Shown piece after piece: positions 1-6,978 of a DNA stretch of 64,000 nucleotides. Each line of letters starts with the position of its first letter. Position 1 is the stretch's first letter. This stretch comes from Adlercreutzia sp910585575 (GTDB lineage Bacteria; Actinomycetota; Coriobacteriia; Coriobacteriales; Eggerthellaceae), in assembly GCF_951801035.1 (NCBI RefSeq), contig NZ_CATOKT010000003.1. The stretch is one strand, 5' to 3'. A program made the position numbers and the translations under genes. The notes beneath the pieces were generated by a model. The model saw only the letters and a list, made by a program, of their open reading frames with translations, ran no database searches and was not told the DNA's origin.

Positions 1-365
1 TGACCCTGCTTCGCCACCACCACAGTCGCCGTTGCCCCAGTACGCTGCGATTCGTCTGCGCGGGTGCTGGCGAGGCCCGGCGCCTCTGCGCTTCATCCCT
101 CGTGGCGCCACTTGCCGCATGCTCGCTGTTTGCCCCGCAGCCATCCTGTGTCGCCACTTTCCACCGTAGCCATCCTCGCTCCCGTTGCGCCACTTGGAGG
201 TTGAAGCTGCTTGATCGTGGCATGCTGCTTGCCGATGGACTCGGTATCAGCTTGCCCTCAAGGTGCGCCATCCGACGCCCGCGCTATTGCTGATCTTAAT
301 GCTGATATCTACAATAAGGGAACCGCCGTGGGCGGCGGTGAAGATCCGTTTGGTAAGGAGTGGGA
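1..365. other. Leading intergenic region, no supported gene
   Basis: I see no convincing gene here. A 63-codon frame opens at 102 but has no ribosome binding site, no family resemblance and a composition like its surroundings. The segment 140-200 contains a short degenerate direct repeat in which CCATCCT is followed by CGCCACTT twice. The right part holds the promoter of the next gene. The first three bases are TGA and could be the stop codon of a gene outside the window, but this cannot be tested here. Confidence 0.4.
287..315 (+). promoter_or_regulatory. Sigma-70-type promoter of the lipoprotein gene
   Basis: A TTGCTG hexamer (287-292) is separated by exactly 17 bases from TACAAT (310-315). 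Transcription would begin near 322, giving a leader of about 45 nt before the ATG at 366. The fit to the consensus is good for this GC-rich background. Confidence 0.6.
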
Positions 366-836
366 ATGAAGAAGAATTTTAAGGCCAAGGCGCTTGCGGT
401 GTTCGCATGCGCGTTCGCATTGTGCATCGCCTTGGTGGGCTGCGCGGGTGGCAGTGGCGCCGCGGGCGACGATGCCGCGAAGAACTTCCAGGGCGATTGG
501 GTGCTCTCGGGCGGTTCGTCTGGCGGTCAGGAGATCGACCAGGCCAGCATCGACAGCATGCAGCAGCTGGGCATGAACGTGTACATTCAGCTGCAGGAGG
601 ACGGCACCGCGGTTATCAACTTGTTCGGCAGTGAGATGACGGGCACTTGGAAGGCGAAGGACGCCACCACGGCCGACTTCACTCTCGAGGGCGATACCGA
701 GGAAATCAAGATCGAGAATGACGAGTTGGTCATTGCGGTGGACGGCGATTCTCTCCGCTTCAAGAAGGGTGAGATCCCCGCAGCCGAGACGAGCACCACG
801 CCTGACGAGATGGAGTCTTCTACCCCCGAGGCGTAG
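366..836 (+). CDS. Small secreted lipoprotein of unknown function
   Basis: This 156-residue protein starts with a Lys-rich n-region, a hydrophobic stretch and the lipobox LVGC near residue 26, so it should be exported and lipid-anchored on the outer face of the membrane. The mature part is acidic and polar, with no recognised domain. The central segment reads like a small beta-rich domain (GDWVLSGG..., GTWKAKDATTADFTLEG). A GTG at 360 is in frame, but AAGGAG at 355-360 sits ideally for the ATG at 366, so I take that start. It stands alone between its own promoter and a strong terminator. Function is not recognised. Confidence 0.8.
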   Translation: MKKNFKAKALAVFACAFALCIALVGCAGGSGAAGDDAAKNFQGDWVLSGGSSGGQEIDQASIDSMQQLGMNVYIQLQEDGTAVINLFGSEMTGTWKAKDATTADFTLEGDTEEIKIENDELVIAVDGDSLRFKKGEIPAAETSTTPDEMESSTPEA

Positions 837-886
837 TCGGCGCAAAACTAACGCTGGCTCTTCTCGGGAGTCAGGAACCTGCCATC

Positions 887-920
887 AAGAGCCCCGCAGC
901 GCCTGCGGGGCTCTTACTTT
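887..920 (+). terminator. Rho-independent terminator after the lipoprotein gene
   Basis: AAGAGCCCCGCA (887-898) pairs perfectly with TGCGGGGCTCTT (903-914) around a four-base loop. It is followed by the T-rich ACTTT. Confidence 0.8.
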
Positions 921-1150
921 GCGTGGACCCGAGAGAGTTAAGGGCGGTACGACTTACGCAAAGTGAAGGGCGGTACGGCTTGAACGAAGCGAGAGGCGGC
1001 GGCTTGAGAGGCGCCCAGCGCCCTTCGCTCTTATAAGCCCAGGGCAAAACGCCCCTTGGAGGGATGGTTCATGACTTGGCGGGGCGGCTCATGATTTAGC
1101 CGCGGTAGAGCGGCATTCCCCCGGAAGGTGTCAGAAGGTTCTCCCAATAA
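921..1150. other. Intergenic region with a short direct repeat
   Basis: No gene is supported in the region between the lipoprotein and the Rid protein. The 12-mer AAGGGCGGTACG occurs twice, 26 bases apart (940-951 and 966-977). A related pair of segments containing TCATGA with G-rich flanks follows at about 1065-1095. This looks like decayed repeated sequence, and nothing shows a function. Confidence 0.4.
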
Positions 1151-1186
1151 AAAAGCCCCGGCAGCTCGGAGGAGGGCTGCCGGGGC
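1148..1186 (-). terminator. Terminator of the triple-Rid gene
   Basis: AGCCCCGGCAGC (1154-1165) pairs with GCTGCCGGGGCT (1175-1186). Read on the minus strand the stem is followed by a run of T residues (complement of the A-run at 1149-1154), as expected for the end of the minus-strand Rid gene. Confidence 0.75.
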
Positions 1187-1196
1187 TGGGGTTTTC

Positions 1197-1227
1197 GATG
1201 GGCCGCATGACGATGATGCGGCCCATC
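1197..1227. repeat. Perfect 12-bp hairpin between the Rid gene and its terminator
   Basis: GATGGGCCGCAT (1197-1208) is an exact inverted copy of ATGCGGCCCATC (1216-1227) with a 7-base loop. It lies in the 3' untranslated part of the Rid transcript, upstream of the T-tailed terminator. It may protect the 3' end or act as a second, T-less terminator. Confidence 0.5.
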
Positions 1228-1261
1228 GGCATGAGAGAGACGACGGCTTAAGCGGCTGCGT

Positions 1262-2509
1262 CTAGGCAACGGGCGGGGTGCCCTCCCAGTTGCCGGCGAT
1301 GGCGTCGATCATAACGCGCGCGCCCTTCGGCAGCACGCCGGTGCCCACCAGGCGGCGAGCCGGGGTGCCCTCGGGGAAGAAGCGCAGGTAGACCTCGTTC
1401 ATGGCGTCAGCGTCGGCCAGGTCGGCCAAGTAGACGTTCACCTTCACGATGTCGGCCAGGCTGTGGTCCACCGACTCGATGATAGCCTTGATGGCGGACA
1501 GGCACTGCTCGGTCTGGCCGGCCACGTCGGCGGACAGATCAGAGGCGATCTGCCCGGAGATGTTGTTGTAGTGGCTGAAGGCCACGGTCTGAGTGGACAG
1601 CGGGCAGCGGGGCGCCGCGTCGGTGTTGTTGGCCTCGATGATTAGGCCGTGACGATCTTCGATGGCCTGCGGCGGGGTGCCGTCGCCATGGGACACCACG
1701 GCTTCGATGGCCACGTCGCAGTGCAGCGGCAGATCAGCCACGGGCACCACGGTGCGCGCCGGCAGATAGTTCACCGCGCGGGCGATGCCGGAGTCAGGGA
1801 AGAACGTCTTGTAGGCCTCGTTCACGGCATCCATGTCGGCCAGATCGCGCACGAGCACGGTGACCTTCACGATGTCATCGAAGGGCACGTCGATGCTAGA
1901 AAGGATGGCCTTCACGTTCTTCAGGCACTGAGCCGTCTGGGCGGCCACGTCGCCCAGGATGGGGCGACCGCTCTTCGGATCCAGCGGCAGCTGCAGCGAG
2001 ATGTTGTTGTAGTGGCTGAATGCCACGGACTGGGTGGACGTTTCGTCGTAGGGAGCCTCGTGGGTGTTGTTGGTCAGCTTCAGCAGATCGCCGGCCTGCG
2101 GCACCGACTGGGTGCCCTCGCCGTTGTCCACCAGAGCCTCGACCATGACCAGGGCATCCTGGGGCAGGTCGTTCACAGCCATGACCGTGCGGGCGGGCTG
2201 GTAGGTGGGGAAGAAGGCGGCCTGCACCTTGTCGACGGCGTTCACGTCCATGATGTCGCGCACGAAAATGGTGAGGCGAATGACGTCGTTCAGGTCGTGG
2301 TCGATGCTGTTCACGATGGCTTCAATGTTCTTGAAGCACTGCTCGGCCTGCTCGGCAACGCCGCCGGCTACGATGGTGCCGGTTGCAGGATCGAGGGGCA
2401 GCTGGGCGGACAGATTGTTGTAGTGCGAGAAAGCCACCGTCTGCGAATACAGCTTGCTGACGGGTGCGTTCTCGGTGTTCCGGGCAACTACCACATTGGG
2501 ATCGCTCAT
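1262..2509 (-). CDS. Three tandem Rid (YjgF/YER057c) domains in one polypeptide
   Basis: The 415-residue protein consists of three complete Rid domains, roughly residues 6-130, 143-275 and 288-408. The near-identical segment QTVAFSHYNN recurs at about 23, 160 and 307. Each domain keeps the arginine of the PAR motif (R107, R252, R385), equivalent to the substrate-binding Arg of RidA. The E. coli RidA glutamate in IEAI is kept in domains 1 and 2 (VEAL, IEAV) but is Asp in domain 3 (IDAI). RidA is normally a homotrimer of about 130-residue subunits with active sites at subunit interfaces, so this looks like a covalent trimer. RidA enzymes hydrolyse reactive enamine/imine intermediates from PLP enzymes. 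GGGAGG precedes the ATG. The gene is monocistronic and the substrate is unknown. Confidence 0.9.
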   Translation of the reverse strand: MSDPNVVVARNTENAPVSKLYSQTVAFSHYNNLSAQLPLDPATGTIVAGGVAEQAEQCFKNIEAIVNSIDHDLNDVIRLTIFVRDIMDVNAVDKVQAAFFPTYQPARTVMAVNDLPQDALVMVEALVDNGEGTQSVPQAGDLLKLTNNTHEAPYDETSTQSVAFSHYNNISLQLPLDPKSGRPILGDVAAQTAQCLKNVKAILSSIDVPFDDIVKVTVLVRDLADMDAVNEAYKTFFPDSGIARAVNYLPARTVVPVADLPLHCDVAIEAVVSHGDGTPPQAIEDRHGLIIEANNTDAAPRCPLSTQTVAFSHYNNISGQIASDLSADVAGQTEQCLSAIKAIIESVDHSLADIVKVNVYLADLADADAMNEVYLRFFPEGTPARRLVGTGVLPKGARVMIDAIAGNWEGTPPVA

Positions 2510-2555
2510 GATTACCTCCCTTAGGTAAAACTAGGTTAGCGATTTGTGCACTTGC

Positions 2556-2584
2556 ATTAAACTTTACTAAATCGGTAAAGTCAA
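2556..2584 (-). promoter_or_regulatory. Promoter of the Rid gene with a palindrome filling the spacer
   Basis: On the minus strand TTGACT (complement of 2579-2584) is followed after 17 bases by TTTAAT (complement of 2556-2561). The spacer is occupied by a perfect inverted repeat, ACTTTAC (2561-2567) and GTAAAGT (2575-2581), around a 7-base centre. A dimeric repressor bound there would block both hexamers. The surrounding 80 bases are unusually AT-rich. Confidence 0.65.
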
Positions 2585-2762
2585 TGACACCTTTAAAAAT
2601 ACCTATGGAACGTGGCAGCTATTTGCACAATATCCGTCACTTTGCCAACGATAAGGGCTGATAGTGTCATGTTGTTGTGCTAATGAACAAAACGATAACA
2701 AACCTGTGAAGGTAGTGTGTCGGACCACCGCCAGCTTGGTGCAGCGGGCTCCCCGATTGTTG

Positions 2763-3755
2763 CTAGAGCGGAAGGGCGTACACCTGACCCGCGCCGCACA
2801 GCTTGCCGAAGAGGTACTTGTTGGAGGCCGATTCATCGGTGGTGTACACCTTGCCCTCATGGGACTCGATGCCCTCCTGCATAGGCGGCCCGGCAATGTC
2901 GATCGCTAAGTTGCGAGAATCAAGGCAGAACAGCGGTACCTCCTCGCCCGAGCCAATAGTGAACGTGCCGTCGGGGTCGCCCAGGTCAACCTGGTAGGCC
3001 AGAAGATGCGACGGAGCAATGCCGTAGGAGGTGGACAACACTAGCTTACCATCAGAGGATAGGCAGGTTCCCTGCACCATGCCGGGGATGGAGAACACAT
3101 TGTCGGGCGTGGCAAGGAAGCGACCGGGAGTTTGCGGGTCTTGGGGGAAAGCGTACATGATGGCAGGATTCTCGGTACCGTCGGGGGTGATGATGTGGTG
3201 GTTGGCCGGCGTCTCGTAATCGCCGGGGTAGTAGAAGTTGCCGGCAAGAAGCTGGTCGTCCTCGATGTTCATGAACGCGGGGGTGAAGTCCAGGTTCACC
3301 ATTTCGGTAGCCTGAAGACTCTGGCCGTCTTCGGCGAATACCAGCGTGTCCATGGGAATGGTCAAGTAGCCGCCCTCGCAGGCCAGGTAGGCGAATTCCT
3401 CGTTCGTGGTGATGGCCGAGCCGTGATCGGTGTACGGGGAGCCGTCAGGCAGGGTAACATACAGGGTTTGAACGGTGCCGTCGGCTGTGCGCCGGTACAG
3501 GGGCGAGGGCGAGCCGTCGGTCATGTACCCGCTGAAAAGCCACGAGTCATCTGCTTCGACATGGTCAAGGTCTTGAGGGACGAAACCAGAGTTCAGACCT
3601 GGAATTTCAAACTGCGCTTCCGCCTGTTCGAAGTAGGATGCGAAGGCAATGCGCATATAAAGGTTCAGAGCCAGCACTGCTACGACGGCAATGCCAACTA
3701 TCGACGCCAGGATAATGCCGGCTATTTTGAGGGCGCGATGGCTATGAGCGGCCAT
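2763..3755 (-). CDS. Membrane-anchored extracytoplasmic protein, possibly beta-propeller
   Basis: The 330-residue protein has a short basic N-terminus, one hydrophobic segment at about residues 9-30 and then a long extracytoplasmic domain. That domain is rich in Gly, Asp and aromatic residues. Repeated blocks of the form strand-turn-strand (DSWLFSGYM, EFAYLACEGGYL, DQLLAGNFYY, DGKLVLSTSYG, EGKVYTTDES) suggest a propeller-like or WD/NHL-like fold, but no blade motif is exact. There is no lipobox. The ribosome binding site is weak. The gene stands alone downstream of the Rid promoter region. I do not recognise a family. Confidence 0.7.
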   Translation of the reverse strand: MAAHSHRALKIAGIILASIVGIAVVAVLALNLYMRIAFASYFEQAEAQFEIPGLNSGFVPQDLDHVEADDSWLFSGYMTDGSPSPLYRRTADGTVQTLYVTLPDGSPYTDHGSAITTNEEFAYLACEGGYLTIPMDTLVFAEDGQSLQATEMVNLDFTPAFMNIEDDQLLAGNFYYPGDYETPANHHIITPDGTENPAIMYAFPQDPQTPGRFLATPDNVFSIPGMVQGTCLSSDGKLVLSTSYGIAPSHLLAYQVDLGDPDGTFTIGSGEEVPLFCLDSRNLAIDIAGPPMQEGIESHEGKVYTTDESASNKYLFGKLCGAGQVYALPL

Positions 3756-4231
3756 GATGAGTCTCTTTTCAATCGCTCAGACGCGGGCCCGGGGGCGACG
3801 CTGGGCTCCCGGTGGCAAAAAATGCGTCTTCTGACTACTGTTTGACGGCTCCCATCATAAAAGAAAGCCGAAACCGGGTCGGTTTGGCCACTAAACGTTA
3901 GGAATATCGTTATTTGGGGTCAAGTTTTCCGCCTCCGAAGGCTGCCAGGCTGCCCAAGCTAGTCAGAAGTCGGATTTTTTGCCACGTGCAGTTCGGTTTC
4001 GAGGCTGAGGGGCTGTGCGCTGGCGTCTAGCCGATTGTTTGCTGGAAGGAGGGGCGTGAAGTCCCATGGAACGCCGTCGTCCCAAGGCATGCCTGGCAAC
4101 ATCTGCTTACCGGTTGCTGCCAGCTTGGTTGAGCGATGACGAGGCGTCGATCGCTGGTGTATACTCTTTAGTCGCATTTTTCAGTGAGTCGGGGGCCGCC
4201 TGCCGGCCCATCTCGATCCAAAGGAGCACCT
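3756..4231. other. Intergenic region upstream of the deformylase-like gene
   Basis: No gene is supported. A 57-codon frame starts at the ATG at about 4065 behind GGAAGGAGGGG, but the spacing is poor, the product resembles nothing, and the frame runs through the promoter and ribosome binding site of the next gene. A TATACT hexamer at 4160-4165 is a plausible -10 element for the gene starting at 4232. GCCGAAACC paired with GGTTTGGC at about 3868-3889 is a weak hairpin. Confidence 0.4.
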
Positions 4232-4651
4232 GTGATTAAGGAAGTCATTACCGACGAGGAGATTCTTTCGACGCCGTGCGAGCCGGCAACGGCCGAGGAC
4301 GCCGAGGTGGCGGCCGATCTGGCCGACACGCTGCTGGCCGACGATGAGGCGGTGTGCCTGGCCGCCAACCAGATTGGCGTCACGAAGGCCATCATCGCCT
4401 ATCTGAACGAGGCGGGGAAGCCCGTGATCATGTTCAATCCGAAGGTGACGCAGAAGCTCAAGCCCTATACCGCGGTCGAGGCGTGCCTGTCGCGCGAGGA
4501 GCCGTCGGCGGTGACCCGCTACGAGTGGATTCGCGTCGCCTATGATCAGCTGGTCGATGGCAAGCTGGTGCCGCGCAAGAAGAAGCTGGAGGGCAACTCC
4601 GCCCAGGCCGTGCAGCATATGATCGATCACTGCGAGGGCATCCTTGTCTAG
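4232..4651 (+). CDS. Peptide deformylase-like protein lacking the catalytic Glu
   Basis: The 139-residue protein has the peptide deformylase plan: CLAANQIG (residues 42-49, motif 1 with Gln47), EACLS (82-87, metal ligand Cys85) and a C-terminal helix QHMIDH. In active enzymes this last motif is HEXXH, with Glu as general base. Here it is His129-Met130-Ile-Asp-His133, so both His ligands are kept and the catalytic Glu is Met. It resembles the short clostridial-type deformylases, which have QHEIDH at this site. Active deformylase normally removes the N-formyl group from new proteins, and this copy should be inactive or altered. GTG at 4232 is chosen because AAAGGAG precedes it. Its last 8 bases overlap the next gene. 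Confidence 0.85.
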   Translation: MIKEVITDEEILSTPCEPATAEDAEVAADLADTLLADDEAVCLAANQIGVTKAIIAYLNEAGKPVIMFNPKVTQKLKPYTAVEACLSREEPSAVTRYEWIRVAYDQLVDGKLVPRKKKLEGNSAQAVQHMIDHCEGILV

Positions 4652-6806
4652 CGCGGCGGAACAGAACGGGACAGCGGTTGACGTTGCCGAGCAGGTTCAG
4701 GAGCTGGCTGGGGATCCGGTGTTCGCCGCCGAGCAAGCGCACCTGACGGAAACCTACGGCAAGCTGGAGAAAATCGGCCGTGATGCGTTGGCTGCCATGG
4801 AGGCCGTGGCGGCTCAGGCGGCGGAGGATAAGAAGAACATGGCCGACGAGCTGGCTGTGAACTTCGCCACCTGGGACGACATCCTGGAAACCCATGCCGA
4901 CATCGTGGCTATGAACAACATCATCGAGGCCCACGACATGGCGAACTCGGTGCAGGCCGAACGTCTGCGCGCCGTGGAAGTATTGCTGCGCGAGCCGTAT
5001 TTCGCGAAGATTGTGCTGCAGTTCAAGCCCGGTCAGCCGCCCAAGGAGTTGTACATTGGCTCGGCGGGCATCTCGGATGAGAACTATCGGCGCCTCATCG
5101 TTGACTGGCGCAGTCCCGTGGCCGAGGTGTACTACAACCAGACTATGGGTCCCACCTCCTATGTTGCCGATGGGCGCACCATCAACGTGGATTTGCAGCT
5201 GCGCCGCCAGTTTGAAATCAAAGAAGACACGCTGATTACCTACTTCGACAGCGATGTGGCCATCGAGGACAAGCTGCTGCTGGCCTCGCTTGCCCGCGGT
5301 CGCAGTGCCCACATGCAGGCCATCACGGCCACCATCCAGCGCGAGCAGAACGCCGTGGTGCGTCACGCGGACGTGCCGGTGCTCCAGGTGGCGGGCATTG
5401 CGGGGTCGGGCAAAACGTCGGTGCTTATGCAGCGCATCGCCTACCTGTTCTACCAGCACCGGGGCGCTCTTGACCCGACACAGGTGTTCCTTATTTCGCC
5501 GAATCCGGTGTTCGGCCGCTACATCGATCGTGTGCTGCCCGACTTGGGCGAGCGCAATCCCGAGATCCTTACCTGGGAAGAGTTCCTGGCACCGTTGCTG
5601 CCGGCGGGTCGCGGTGTGGGCGAGGGCGACGTGTCCTATGCGCGCCTGCGCGCCATCGACGACGCCGTGGCTTCCTTCGAGTTCGATCGCCGCGATTTCC
5701 GCGACATCGTCAGTGCCGGCGTGCGCCTCATCGGCGCCGACGCCGTGGAGAAAGTGTCCAATAAGTTCGCCAACTTGCCGGCCGGTCCCCATCGAGTCAC
5801 GCTCATGGCCGAGGAGCTGGCTGCGCGCATGGAGTCGCGCCTGAAGGGCCTGGCCGCTGCGGAAAGCACCCACGACGAGATTGCCTCGCTGTCGGTAGAC
5901 GAACAGCTGCGGTTGTTCGGCGAGGTATTCGACCCCCAGTCCGACGAAGAGGCGCGCACTTTGGCGCTCACCTATCTGCGCGAGAAGCACGCCGACGGTT
6001 TGCAGGCCCTGGAGGCCATGGCGTGGCTCGACGTCGATCGCGTGGCCCAACGCCTTATGGGCCGCGAGGGTCTTACCTCGGTGGAATGGGTGTACCTGAA
6101 GATGGTGCTGACGGGCTTGGGAAATCCCCAGGCGAAGTACGTGATGATCGACGAGGCCCAGGACTATTCCGAGGGCCAGCTGGCCGTCATGGCGCGCTAT
6201 TTCCGCCGTGCGCACTTCCTGCTCTTGGGCGATCCGAACCAGGCCATTTTCGAGGGAACGGCCAGTTGGGACGAGATGCGGGCGGTGTTCGAGGAGGAGC
6301 GCGGCCGCGTAGAGCAGTGCCGCCTTATGACCAGTTATCGCTCAACGCCGGCCATCACCGACTTGTTCGCGCGCCTGTTGCCCGCCGGCGAGGCTATGGA
6401 GGTGGCATCGGTGCAGCGTGAGGCTCCGGCGCCGGAAATTCTCGTCTGCGAGAACGCGGAGCAGTGGCGTGACGAGCTGGAGCGCGTGGTGCGCGCGGCC
6501 CAGGAGGCCGGCTCCCTGACGGCGGTCATTGTGCCCTGGAAATCTGACGCGAAGCGGTTGGCGAAGACGCTGGACGGCGTGTCGGTGCTCGGCGAGGGCG
6601 ACAGCCTGCCCGCCGAGGGCACGGTGGTCATTCCGCTGAAGCTGGCGAAGGGGTTGGAGTTCGATCGCGTCATCATCCCCGACGCCAGCGAACGTGTCTT
6701 CCCCGACACCGACCTCGCCCGTCGACGGCTGTACACCACCATCTCCCGTGCCACCCGTCATGTGACCATGCTCAGCAACGGGGTGCTTACTGGGTTGCTC
6801 CGGTAG
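4644..6806 (+). CDS. HelD-like UvrD-family helicase / RNA polymerase recycling factor
   Basis: The 720-residue superfamily 1 helicase has Walker A GIAGSGKTS (about 251-259), the DEAQD Walker B (503-507), LLGDPNQAIFEG, the motif IV-like MTSYRST and motif VI TTISRATRH near the C-terminus. The charged N-terminal region before Walker A and the overall length match HelD, which removes stalled RNA polymerase, rather than the longer UvrD/PcrA. The start is TTG at 4644 with GAGGG six bases upstream, and the first in-frame ATG is about 50 codons later. The start lies inside the deformylase-like gene, so translation is probably coupled. HelD-like function is inferred from architecture. Confidence 0.85.
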   Translation: MSSAAEQNGTAVDVAEQVQELAGDPVFAAEQAHLTETYGKLEKIGRDALAAMEAVAAQAAEDKKNMADELAVNFATWDDILETHADIVAMNNIIEAHDMANSVQAERLRAVEVLLREPYFAKIVLQFKPGQPPKELYIGSAGISDENYRRLIVDWRSPVAEVYYNQTMGPTSYVADGRTINVDLQLRRQFEIKEDTLITYFDSDVAIEDKLLLASLARGRSAHMQAITATIQREQNAVVRHADVPVLQVAGIAGSGKTSVLMQRIAYLFYQHRGALDPTQVFLISPNPVFGRYIDRVLPDLGERNPEILTWEEFLAPLLPAGRGVGEGDVSYARLRAIDDAVASFEFDRRDFRDIVSAGVRLIGADAVEKVSNKFANLPAGPHRVTLMAEELAARMESRLKGLAAAESTHDEIASLSVDEQLRLFGEVFDPQSDEEARTLALTYLREKHADGLQALEAMAWLDVDRVAQRLMGREGLTSVEWVYLKMVLTGLGNPQAKYVMIDEAQDYSEGQLAVMARYFRRAHFLLLGDPNQAIFEGTASWDEMRAVFEEERGRVEQCRLMTSYRSTPAITDLFARLLPAGEAMEVASVQREAPAPEILVCENAEQWRDELERVVRAAQEAGSLTAVIVPWKSDAKRLAKTLDGVSVLGEGDSLPAEGTVVIPLKLAKGLEFDRVIIPDASERVFPDTDLARRRLYTTISRATRHVTMLSNGVLTGLLR

Positions 6807-6814
6807 TGACTCGC

Positions 6815-6930
6815 CGCCGGTCGGGGCTACCGGGTATGCCGATTCGCTCAAACAGTCCTCGCTTTGTGAAACAGCCCACTGGGCTGTTTCAGCCGCTGTG
6901 GAACTCGCTCGGCCGGTACACCCGGTATCC
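6815..6930. repeat. Imperfect 115-bp palindrome between the helicase and the ABC exporter
   Basis: At the centre GAAACAGCCC (6868-6877) pairs perfectly with GGGCTGTTTC (6881-6890). Further out TACCGGGTATGCCG (6828-6841) is repeated inverted at 6914-6927 with two mismatches. The inner hairpin could terminate helicase transcription, although it lacks a T-run. The outer arms suggest a folded RNA or a palindromic repeat element. Confidence 0.55.
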
Positions 6931-6978
6931 CCTCTGTGCCGTCGCTCAGTTGCGACAAAGTAAAGGTTAGGAAGTTAG

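Noticed and set aside
102..293. A 63-residue frame near the left edge
   Set aside because: No ribosome binding site, Cys/Arg/Ser-rich random-like composition and overlap with a degenerate direct repeat and the promoter at 287-315.
4065..4238. A 57-codon frame behind GGAAGGAGGGG upstream of the deformylase-like gene
   Set aside because: The spacing to the ATG is too long, the product resembles nothing, and the frame covers the promoter and ribosome binding site of the next gene.
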